Assembly (NCBI GenBank): GCA_013298775.1
Contig: JAAFIV010000005.1
Coordinates: 62,001 to 126,000, forward strand
Reading direction: 5' to 3'
Origin: Ignavibacteria bacterium
GTDB taxonomy: Bacteria; Bacteroidota; Ignavibacteria; Kapaibacteriales; UBA4661
Length of the DNA stretch: 64,000 bases
Shown here: piece by piece, positions 49,207 to 56,304 of the stretch
Layout of the letters: the number at the start of each line of letters is the position of its first letter
Position numbering within the stretch: position 1 is the first letter of the stretch
Notes under the pieces: model-generated
The model's input: the letters and a program-made list of their open reading frames with translations, nothing else
Databases searched by the model: none
What the model was told of the DNA's origin: nothing
Program-made: the position numbers and the translations under genes

Positions 49207-49752
49207 CTAGGCTTTTTTATCAAAATTCTTCCACATCATAGATTCTACGGGAAGCCCTGTGCGCCCGTTGTATTTCGCGCTTTGTTTGGTGTTGTACGGC
49301 GTGAGAATTTCTCCTTCGACCACAAAGTAAATAAGCTGTCCGACAGGCATTCCTGCATACACGCGCACGGGCTGTTTGACGGAGATTTCGAGCGTCCATG
49401 TGTTGCAAAAGCCCACGTCGCCTTTGCCAGCCGTTGCGTGGATGTCAATTCCCAAGCGTCCAACGCTCGATTTTCCTTCCAAAAACGGTACGTGTTCGTG
49501 CGTTTCTGTGTATTCTTCGGTTACGCCGAGATAGAATTTGTGCGGTTCCAAGACGTAGCCTTCATCGGGAATTTCAAAGGTGTCAATCAAATTATGCTTT
49601 TTTGCATCCAAGACGGTATCGCGGTAGCAGGCAAGCGTTTTTCCCAAATGCACATCGTAGCTGTTCGAGCCAAGCGATTCGCGGCGAAAGGGCGTAACGA
49701 CGATACTTCCACGTTCAATGTGGCGTAAAATTTCTGCGTCGGAGAGAATCAT
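49207..49752 (-). CDS. dcd: dCTP deaminase
   Basis: Trimeric enzyme that deaminates dCTP to dUTP, supplying dTTP synthesis; 181 residues. Family motifs: MILSDAEILRHIERGSIVVT, RESLGSNSYDVHLGKTLACY, FYLGVTEEYTETHEHVPFLE and the catalytic GKSSVGRLGIDIHATAGKGD, then VYAGMPVGQLIYFVVEG. The Tyr/Arg residues of the active site (SSxGR and the TAGxxD loop) are present. Start ATG 49752. It is next to the porin but unrelated in function. Confidence 0.96.
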   Translation of the reverse strand: MILSDAEILRHIERGSIVVTPFRRESLGSNSYDVHLGKTLACYRDTVLDAKKHNLIDTFEIPDEGYVLEPHKFYLGVTEEYTETHEHVPFLEGKSSVGRLGIDIHATAGKGDVGFCNTWTLEISVKQPVRVYAGMPVGQLIYFVVEGEILTPYNTKQSAKYNGRTGLPVESMMWKNFDKKA

Positions 49753-49793
49753 ATTTTTTTAGCGTTGAGTTTTAAGTGTTGAATATTGTATTC

Positions 49794-51074
49794 TTACAAT
49801 CCCAGCTCTACCTGTCCGCGCAGAATCCATGAACGCTGCTCGCCAAGCTGTGAATCGCGCAGAACATTGTAAGTGAGGTCGGTTTGGAGCTTCACCCGAT
49901 GTCCGTTCAGGAAATACGCCACGCACGCGGTGTATTGCGTTTGCCCTTGCTGATATTGCGCCACTGCTTGCTCAGGCTGAATGTTCGTATAGCGCAGTGA
50001 GACGCACCATTGCTTGGGAACAAGGAAATATCCTGCTTGCACGTTTAGTCCATCGCCCGTGAAAATGCTGCGGATGCTTGTTCCGTCGCGGGTTACGGGG
50101 TCTTGTGCGGTGCGGCGAGCATATTCAGCAAAGAGCGAAAAACCGTGATATTTGAAAAGTACATCAAGGAAATACGTGTCCATTGTTCGCTGGGCAAAAA
50201 GCGGCAAACCGAGCGTCCCGCCTACGCGGGTAGCATTTTCATTGTGCGAAAGTACCCCAGCAACAAAGAATTTGGGTGTTTCTTCAAAATGAATGTCGTC
50301 GGTTGTCATGTCGCCATTGTTTTTGAATGCGCCAAAAGGCAAGAATTCAAGCCGCGCCGTGCTAAGAAAACCTTGCACCGTGCGAAGGGGATTGCGTCCC
50401 TCGCCAGTGGATAATGCCAGACGCACAGTAAGCAATGGTGCGGTTTGTAAGGATTCGCCCAAAGGCTGCGTATATGCGGCTTGAAAGCCAACATCGCGGT
50501 CAAGCGTAAAGGTGCGATTGAGAATGGAGCGGTCAATAAATTGTAATTCTCCCGATGACACAACACGCTCACGATTGCCCGGAAGTTTCGACAAACCAAA
50601 GCCGATGGTGAGATTCGGCAATGCGCGATAATTCACCATTGCATCGCGCAAAACATTGACAAAACCTGCGGTCTCGAAATCCACATCATTCCGCGAAAAG
50701 CCAAGTTGGAGCGAGTAAGTAAGACGCGGGTCAATGACAAAACCCAGCATTCTAAGGCGCACGCGGCGAATGGTGAATTGAGCATCATTCACCGATAAAT
50801 CCTGCGCTGACGCGGTTTCTAGCGAAACTTGATTTTGCATACGAAAGCGCAAGGTCAGCGACATTGAGCTATCTGCCGCAATAAAATTGATGCCATTTTT
50901 TAAGCGTAAACGGTCGAGAAGCGTTGTATTTGCTTGCTCCTCCTGAGCGAAGGCATTGTAGAAGAAGCAACAGCAGAGATAAAGAAAAAATCCGAAACTA
51001 CATACCGAGCGTCCTCCAGTGCCGCAGACAGGAGTGTCCGCGCTACCGCATTGCGCCTTCGGTAGAGCAGACAC
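49794..51074 (-). CDS. Phosphate-selective porin O/P-like outer-membrane protein; start in a repeat
   Basis: Probable 16-strand porin. The mature part begins near EEQANTTLLDRLRLKNGINF; strands LRFRMQNQVSLETASAQDLS, FTIRRVRLRMLGFVIDPRLT, YSLQLGFSRNDVDFETA and IDRSILNRTFTLDRDVGFQA follow, and it ends LRDSQLGEQRSWILRGQVEL. FGFFLYLCCCFFYNAFA then QE looks like a signal peptide, but no ATG precedes it closely. The in-frame options are GTG 51074 (426 residues), which lies inside an A' palindromic repeat, or ATG 51140, overlapping queA by 44 bp. The start is therefore unsettled; the repeat may have replaced the original start region. Confidence 0.75.
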   Translation of the reverse strand: MSALPKAQCGSADTPVCGTGGRSVCSFGFFLYLCCCFFYNAFAQEEQANTTLLDRLRLKNGINFIAADSSMSLTLRFRMQNQVSLETASAQDLSVNDAQFTIRRVRLRMLGFVIDPRLTYSLQLGFSRNDVDFETAGFVNVLRDAMVNYRALPNLTIGFGLSKLPGNRERVVSSGELQFIDRSILNRTFTLDRDVGFQAAYTQPLGESLQTAPLLTVRLALSTGEGRNPLRTVQGFLSTARLEFLPFGAFKNNGDMTTDDIHFEETPKFFVAGVLSHNENATRVGGTLGLPLFAQRTMDTYFLDVLFKYHGFSLFAEYARRTAQDPVTRDGTSIRSIFTGDGLNVQAGYFLVPKQWCVSLRYTNIQPEQAVAQYQQGQTQYTACVAYFLNGHRVKLQTDLTYNVLRDSQLGEQRSWILRGQVELGL

Positions 51075-51086
51075 TCTTGTTTGCTC
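51021..51086. repeat. A' palindrome overlapping the porin start
   Basis: gccgcagacaggagtgtc and gacactcttgtttgctc form the arms with loop gcgctaccgcattgcgccttcggtag-like sequence split between them. Read on the minus strand it encodes the N-terminal VSALPKAQCGSADTPVCGT of the long porin ORF, which is not protein-like. Confidence 0.75.
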
Positions 51087-51096
51087 AGATTTCTCG

Positions 51097-52485
51097 TCAT
51101 TTCGGCATTTCTGCCCGCCAGAGAAGTGAAGAATCCCCATAGCTCAAAAAGCGATAATCATTGGAGAGAGCTGCATCATATACGGTGCGCCATGCTGAAG
51201 AGTGCGTGCTTGAAGGCAACGGCGAATGCTGTAAAAACGCGGCAACAAGAAGCATCAGCGTACTTTGCGGCTGATGAAAGTTCGTGATAAGCCCATGACA
51301 AATTTTGAAGGAATATCCAGGCGCAATCATAATTTGGGTGCCGCCAGTAAGTGTTTCCAAGTTGTGGTCGTGCATCCAGCCCAGAAGCCGCTTCATTGCT
51401 TGCGATGGCGATGGCAACTCTTCAAAGCGGCTGTCCAATTCTCCTGAAAAACCGTCCCATTGCCGTACATCCAGCTCCTGCGCCGTTGTCAAAGAAAAAC
51501 ACTGTAACGCCCACCAATACAGGGATTCCAGCGTCCGCATTGATGTTGTTCCAACAGCAATAACGGGCGCATTTCCTGTCTGTGCGTGACGGTCAAGTTG
51601 CTCGGCAAGAGCAGCAATGGTGCTGCGTTGCACGAAAATACGTTCTTCGTGCATTTCGTGGTCGGCAACTTTTTCGCTCGTCATCGGCTTGAACGTTCCC
51701 GCGCCAACGTGCAAGGTTACGCGCTCTTGGCGAATGCCTTTTGCGTGAAGTTCTTGCAGGACGCGGCTTGTGAAGTGCAGTCCAGCCGTCGGCGCAGCAA
51801 CCGAGCCATCGTGCGCGGCGTAAACGGTTTGGTAGCGTTCTTTATCGCTGGCTTCGTCGCTGCGTTTCAAGTATGGCGGCAGGGGAACGTGTCCTACAAA
51901 TGCTAAACACTCTGCGAAGCTCATATTTGCTGGTGTCCAGCGAAATTCTATATCTGCTTCCTGCCCTGCTTTGCGTAAAATCACCGCTTCCATGCGTAAT
52001 GTGCGTGGCTGTTTGCTCGGAAGCGACATCTCCAAAAAGAGCGTATCACCCGCTTGAATCCTGCGTCCGCCAATCATGCACCGCCATTGCACAGAACCTT
52101 CTTGCTGAAAGGCTTGAATGTAGTTCGGCGATTCGTGTGGAATAATGGAAATTGGCTGCAAACATAGCACTTCTGCACGTCCGCCAGAAAGTTTGTTCAT
52201 CTCAATTCGCGCTGCAATTACGCGGCTGTCATTCATCACAAGCAGCGCAGAGTTAGGCAATTCTTCAACGATATTGTGAAAATGCTGATGGCGAATTTCT
52301 GCACCCGCACGAGCATTGGTGCTAGCACTCGTGCTGCTTTTACGCATATCAGCAATGAGCAATTTACTCGCATCGCGCTCCGTGAGAGGATAAGCAGCAA
52401 TGCGGCTTTCGGGCAATTCGTAGGCGTACTCTTCCGAGCGAATGTCAGGCGGAATAAAACGCAATAATGATGAAATCTCTTGCAC
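51097..52485 (-). CDS. queA: S-adenosylmethionine:tRNA ribosyltransferase-isomerase (QueA), extended form
   Basis: Adds the epoxyqueuosine cyclopentene ring to preQ1-tRNA using SAM. 462 residues, versus about 350 in E. coli. Core motifs: EYAYELPESRIAAYPLTERD, ASKLLIAD, LVMNDSRVIAARI, the CLAFVGHVPLPPYLKR and YQTVYAAHDGSVAAPTAGLH segments, RQERVTLHVGAGTFKPMTSE, HEMHEERIFV, PVIAVGTTSMRTLES and GLITNFHQPQSTLMLLVAAF. Extra residues include a Ser/Thr-rich loop (SSTSASTNARAGA) and a long C-terminal part. Start is GTG 52485. The family tolerates such extensions in Bacteroidota, so this is likely active. Confidence 0.94.
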   Translation of the reverse strand: MQEISSLLRFIPPDIRSEEYAYELPESRIAAYPLTERDASKLLIADMRKSSTSASTNARAGAEIRHQHFHNIVEELPNSALLVMNDSRVIAARIEMNKLSGGRAEVLCLQPISIIPHESPNYIQAFQQEGSVQWRCMIGGRRIQAGDTLFLEMSLPSKQPRTLRMEAVILRKAGQEADIEFRWTPANMSFAECLAFVGHVPLPPYLKRSDEASDKERYQTVYAAHDGSVAAPTAGLHFTSRVLQELHAKGIRQERVTLHVGAGTFKPMTSEKVADHEMHEERIFVQRSTIAALAEQLDRHAQTGNAPVIAVGTTSMRTLESLYWWALQCFSLTTAQELDVRQWDGFSGELDSRFEELPSPSQAMKRLLGWMHDHNLETLTGGTQIMIAPGYSFKICHGLITNFHQPQSTLMLLVAAFLQHSPLPSSTHSSAWRTVYDAALSNDYRFLSYGDSSLLWRAEMPK

Positions 52486-52530
52486 AAACGCGGTAAATAG
52501 AATGAACAGAGGAAGTGAAAATCCGAATAG

Positions 52531-52567
52531 AAAAAACGCGATGAAAGCAAGGTTTCATCGCGTTTTT
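52531..52567 (-). terminator. Intrinsic terminator downstream of rplT
   Basis: aaaaacgcgatgaaa pairs perfectly with tttcatcgcgttttt around gcaagg, with A-run and T-run on either side, so it works in both directions. It lies 19 bp after the rplT stop and 46 bp upstream of the queA start. Confidence 0.9.
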
Positions 52568-52586
52568 AAGCGTCTTGGTTGTTGGT

Positions 52587-52934
52587 TTAGCTTTTCGCCA
52601 TTTCCACAACTTTTGCAAATGCTGCGGGTTCGTTCATTGCGAGGTCAGCAAGCATTTTGCGGTCAATTTCGATATTTTTCTGTATGAGAAGGTGCATGAG
52701 CTTCGAGTAGCTAAGACCATTCAAGCGAGCAGCCGCATTGATACGGGTAATCCAGAGGCTGCGGAATTCGCGTTTTTTCGCTTTACGGTCGCGGTACGCA
52801 TATTGCCAGCCTTTTTCGATGTGGTGCTTGGCAATCGTCCAGACTTTACTACGTGCGCCCCAGTACCCTTTTGCGTGTTTGAGCATCTTTCTGCGGCGTT
52901 CGCGCGATGCTACTTTATTTTTTGAACGTGGCAT
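52587..52934 (-). CDS. rplT: 50S ribosomal protein L20
   Basis: Essential early assembly protein, 115 residues: [40 protein letters not shown] and the [20 protein letters not shown] with [20 protein letters not shown] are typical. It normally follows infC-rpmI directly; here a family A palindrome separates it from rpmI by about 340 bp, so the operon is interrupted by the element. In other bacteria L20 binds its own leader to repress the operon; the leader-like region is not recognisable here. Confidence 0.98.
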   Translation of the reverse strand: MPRSKNKVASRERRRKMLKHAKGYWGARSKVWTIAKHHIEKGWQYAYRDRKAKKREFRSLWITRINAAARLNGLSYSKLMHLLIQKNIEIDRKMLADLAMNEPAAFAKVVEMAKS

Positions 52935-53116
52935 TGTTCAATCTTCCTAGAAATGAAATGTTGGAAAGGCAGTGTTGGAGTTTTGAGCGAGAATTTTTAT
53001 TGATTATTGAATGCTGCTCAACATTTAGCTAGGCACTACAACACTGTGCTGCCGCCTAAAAGCGGCGTAGTATCTTGGTTCTCCGTCTTTCGAGCCTCAA
53101 GGCTTCGGTGACTTTG

Positions 53117-53255
53117 TATCATACAAAATCTTCAGTAGTGGCACAGACATTCTTGTCTGTGAATGTTAGTGCGAGTTTCAGGCGGGAAACACAGACAAGA
53201 ATGTCTGTGCCACTGAAGCCTGATTCCATGAGACTTCCAAGAGTTTTGTATGATA
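53117..53255. repeat. Family A palindrome (type 1 arms) inside the rpmI-rplT gap
   Basis: The core at 53137-53214 has perfect 25-bp arms starting agtggcacagacattcttgt. The outer pair tatcatacaaaa and ttttgtatgata adds 12 bp of locus-specific complementarity. The gap 52935-53273 holds nothing else recognisable apart from gccgcctaaaagcggcg, a small hairpin, at about 53051. Confidence 0.85.
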
Positions 53256-53273
53256 TGAAATACCTGCGACAGA

Positions 53274-53468
53274 TTAGAGATTCAACAGATACTTGATATT
53301 CGCCATATCGCTCTCAGCAACGAGGGTGGATTGACCCAAGCGGCGACGGCGTGTCGCGCTTTTGCCCATGAGAATATGACGATGAAAAGCGCGTTTACGC
53401 TTGATTTTACCAGAGCCGGTAACGGTGAAGCGTTTTTTCGCTGCGCTATTCGTTTTAATCTTTGGCAT
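53274..53468 (-). CDS. rpmI: 50S ribosomal protein L35
   Basis: 64 residues. MPKIKTNSAAKKRFTVTGSG and KIKRKRAFHRHILMGKSATR with RRRLGQSTLV match L35, which has the small basic fold. Placed between infC and rplT as expected. Start ATG 53468. Confidence 0.97.
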   Translation of the reverse strand: MPKIKTNSAAKKRFTVTGSGKIKRKRAFHRHILMGKSATRRRRLGQSTLVAESDMANIKYLLNL

Positions 53469-53526
53469 GATGACGAAAAAGTGAGTATAAAAGAAACGTG
53501 GTTTTGGCGATTACATTTGAGAACAA

Positions 53527-53563
53527 GTCTTATGCTTTGTCTTATGCTTTAGTCTTATGCTTT
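53527..53563. repeat. 12-bp tandem repeats at the infC stop codon
   Basis: gtcttatgcttt occurs three times (53527, 53539, 53552; one spacer base before the last). The third copy includes the TAA stop of infC on the minus strand (53555-53557). Confidence 0.8.
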
Positions 53564-54127
53564 TGCTGCTGGAGTGGCTACGGGAGCGGCTCCAGTGGTT
53601 GGTACTTTCTTCTCTGGTGTGAGAATCACCGTACAGTTGTTGCCTTCCATTTTAATTTCTTGGTCGAGCTTAGAAATGTCGGCAAGGGCAGCAACGAAGC
53701 GTTTGAGCATCTCAATACCGAGCGCGGAGTGAACAATTTCCCGACCGCGAAAGAAGACGCTGGCTTTTACTTTATCGCCGTCCAGCAAGAATTCGCGGGC
53801 GTGGCGGGTTTTGAAGTCGAAGTCGTGCGTATCGGTGGCAGCTTTGAAGCGGATTTCCTTCAGTTGTTGCTGATGCTGATTTTTCTTTTGCAACTTCTCG
53901 CGTTTTTGCTGCTCGTAGCGGTATTTCCCTAAGTCGATAATTTTACACACCGGCGGCTCTGCCTTCGGCGCGATTTCGATAAGGTCAATTCCTTGATCCA
54001 TTGCGATTCGCATCGCTTCTTGCGGCGACATAATGCCCAGCATTTGCCCGTCTTCGTCCACGACGCGGAGCTTTGGTGCATCAATTTCTTCGTTCACACG
54101 AACATTTAAGTCGTGTTTTTTGTTCAT
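53555..54127 (-). CDS. infC: Translation initiation factor IF-3
   Basis: 190 residues. N-terminal LNVRVNEEIDAPKLRVVDED then QMLGIMSPQEAMRIAMDQGI and DLIEIAPKAEPPVCKIIDLG with KYRYEQQKREK give the first domain and linker; the C-terminal domain reads LKEIRFKAATDTHDFDFKTR, HAREFLLDGDKVKASVFFRG and REIVHSALGIEMLKRFVAAL. ATG 54127 (MNKKHDLNV) is preferred over an in-frame TTG at 54166, although infC often uses rare starts. It ends with a short Ala/Pro tail (TGAAPVATPAAKA) and a tandem repeat on its stop codon. It is first in infC-rpmI-rplT. Confidence 0.96.
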   Translation of the reverse strand: MNKKHDLNVRVNEEIDAPKLRVVDEDGQMLGIMSPQEAMRIAMDQGIDLIEIAPKAEPPVCKIIDLGKYRYEQQKREKLQKKNQHQQQLKEIRFKAATDTHDFDFKTRHAREFLLDGDKVKASVFFRGREIVHSALGIEMLKRFVAALADISKLDQEIKMEGNNCTVILTPEKKVPTTGAAPVATPAAKA

Positions 54128-54332
54128 CGGCGGTCGCCGTGTGCTTCTAAATTTACCCAAGTACAATCTGCTCGATAATGAAAAAACATTGGTTTAGGAA
54201 CTTTTTTGACAAGCCTCAAATATCGGAGTTTTTTATGAATTTTTCAAACATTTTTTCTAAGAAATCTGTAATTTTGTACTGTGATTTTTAAGAAATTACA
54301 ACTGAGCGAGGAACTTCGGATGTTCTCCTCAT

Positions 54333-54511
54333 CTGGGATTTTGTGAGATGTATAGGATTACTGGGATTTTTGCCGTACTTGGGATGCAAAAGAGCATCAC
54401 CATTACAGCAATCACGAGCATTTCAAGCGTTTTTGTGAAATCATTTATTTTTTCAATACGACATGATTCGTAAAAAATCCCAGCAATTCCAATAATCCCC
54501 CCAAATCCCAG
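54333..54511. repeat. ctgggatt-type inverted repeat
   Basis: ctgggattttgtgagatgta and tactgggatttttgccg on the left face aaaaaatcccagcaattcca and aatccccccaaatcccag on the right. It lies in the 430-bp gap between divergent infC and lysS. A 78-codon ORF on the minus strand inside it reads like repeat-derived hydrophobic sequence. Confidence 0.6.
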
Positions 54512-54558
54512 TCCAGTCCAAACCACGCACTCAATCACCTTCCACCTTATCCCACACC

Positions 54559-56058
54559 ATGCCACAAGAACTCAACGACCTCGAACGCCGCCGCCGCGAA
54601 GAACTCCAGCATTTGCGCGAACTCGGCGTAAATCCGTACCCGTACTCTTTCGACAAAACCCACGATTCTACCGCCATTCTCAGCACGTTTACCGACGAAA
54701 CGGCAGAAAATTTCAAGAACGTCGCCGTTGCGGGGCGTATTATGGCGATTCGCCGCATGGGAAAAGCGAGTTTTTGCCATATTCAGGACGCGCAAGGGCG
54801 TATTCAGGTGTATTTGCGCACGGGCGACATTCCAAATTATGATGATTTCAAACTCTACGATATTGGCGATATTGTTGGCGTGAAAGGCTATGTGTTTCGC
54901 ACAAAAGTTGGGGAAATCAGCGTTCATGCGACGGAACTCGTGATGCTCTGCAAATCGCTTTCGCCCATTCCGATTGCTAAAGAAGTGGAAGATGAAGCGG
55001 GCAATAAAACCATGTATGATGCCTTCCAAGACAAGGAACTACGCTATCGCCAGCGTTATACCGACCTTGTTGTGAATCCGCAGGTGCGCGAGGTATTTGT
55101 CAAGCGAAGCCGCATCATTTCGACCATGCGTCGCTATTTCGATGAGCGCGGCTGGCTGGAAGTGGAAACGCCTGTGTTGCAGCCCTTGTACGGCGGTGCG
55201 TCGGCACGTCCTTTTATCACGCATCATAACACGCTCGACATGGAATTGTACTTGCGTATTGCAGACGAGCTTTACCTCAAACGCCTGATTGTTGGCGGTT
55301 TCGAGGGTGTATATGAAATTAGCAAAGATTTCCGCAATGAAGGCATGGACAGGACGCATAATCCCGAATTTACAATGATGGAAATTTACGTTGCCTACAA
55401 AGATGTGTATTGGATGATGGAAATGGTCGAAAACCTGCTTGAAACCATCACGCGCGAGGTGCATGGCGGAACGGAAATCACGGTCGGCGAACAACAAATT
55501 TCCATGAAAGCTCCGTTTCGCCGCGTAACGATGCTGGATGCAATCAAAGAACATACAGGCAAGGATTTACGCGGGGTTTCGCTGGAAGAAGCAAAGGCGA
55601 TTGCAAAAGAACTGCACGTGGACATTGACGGTAAAACCAGTGTTGGTGCGATTATTGGCGAAATTTTTGGCACAAAAGCCGAACCGAATCTCATTCAGCC
55701 AACCTATGTGATTGACCACCCGCTTGAAGTCTCGCCGCTTGCAAAGACACACCGCTCAGACCCAAGCGTTACCGAGCGTTTCGAGCTGTTCATCAACGGT
55801 GCGGAGTTTGGCAATGCGTATTCGGAATTGAACGACCCCATTGACCAACGCGAGCGTTTGGAAGCGCAATCCCGTCAACGCGCTGGCGGCGACGAAGAAG
55901 CAATGACGCTGGATGAAGACTTTTTACACGCACTGGAAATTGGAATGCCGCCCACAGCAGGGCTGGGCATCGGCATTGACCGTTTGGTGATGCTGCTCAC
56001 GAACCAAGATTCTATCCGTGATGTGTTGTTTTTTCCGCAGATGCGGCGTTTGGAATGA
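54559..56058 (+). CDS. lysS: Lysyl-tRNA synthetase, class II
   Basis: 499 residues, full length. The OB-fold anticodon-binding domain covers residues 1-140 ([40 protein letters not shown]). Motif 2 is [20 protein letters not shown] with MEIYVAY, and motif 3 [20 protein letters not shown] closes the core. [20 protein letters not shown] is the usual class II wording. It is monocistronic, ending at a strong terminator 42 bp downstream. Start ATG 54559. Confidence 0.98.
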   Translation: MPQELNDLERRRREELQHLRELGVNPYPYSFDKTHDSTAILSTFTDETAENFKNVAVAGRIMAIRRMGKASFCHIQDAQGRIQVYLRTGDIPNYDDFKLYDIGDIVGVKGYVFRTKVGEISVHATELVMLCKSLSPIPIAKEVEDEAGNKTMYDAFQDKELRYRQRYTDLVVNPQVREVFVKRSRIISTMRRYFDERGWLEVETPVLQPLYGGASARPFITHHNTLDMELYLRIADELYLKRLIVGGFEGVYEISKDFRNEGMDRTHNPEFTMMEIYVAYKDVYWMMEMVENLLETITREVHGGTEITVGEQQISMKAPFRRVTMLDAIKEHTGKDLRGVSLEEAKAIAKELHVDIDGKTSVGAIIGEIFGTKAEPNLIQPTYVIDHPLEVSPLAKTHRSDPSVTERFELFINGAEFGNAYSELNDPIDQRERLEAQSRQRAGGDEEAMTLDEDFLHALEIGMPPTAGLGIGIDRLVMLLTNQDSIRDVLFFPQMRRLE

Positions 56059-56099
56059 TTCGACTGCCGTATTATTATATGACAATCTACACCTTAATG

Positions 56100-56141
56100 C
56101 GCCACACTCAGAAATCTTCATTTCTCTGTGTGGCGTTTTTT
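56100..56141 (+). terminator. Intrinsic terminator of lysS
   Basis: cgccacac plus tcagaaat pair with atttctctg and tgtggcg, giving a nearly continuous stem, followed by TTTTTT. It is 42 bp after the stop. Confidence 0.85.
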
Positions 56142-56304
56142 ATTAGAAAATTTTTGTTACAGTTTTTTTATTGTAGATTTGCACCATTCGGCTTTACATA
56201 TTTCTCATCATAGCTATACCCGTACAAGCCTCATCAATTCTTGCATTCACCATTATTGTTCACGTATCACTCAATCTATTGCTCATTCGACAAGGACTTG
56301 GTTT

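Noticed and set aside
53041-53110. Possible tRNA near gccgcctaaaagcggcg
   Set aside because: Only a small hairpin; no cloverleaf, anticodon arm or CCA end.
54329-54565. 78-codon minus-strand ORF with hydrophobic stretches
   Set aside because: It lies in an inverted repeat with ctgggatt units and overlaps the lysS start; no ribosome-binding site or family match.
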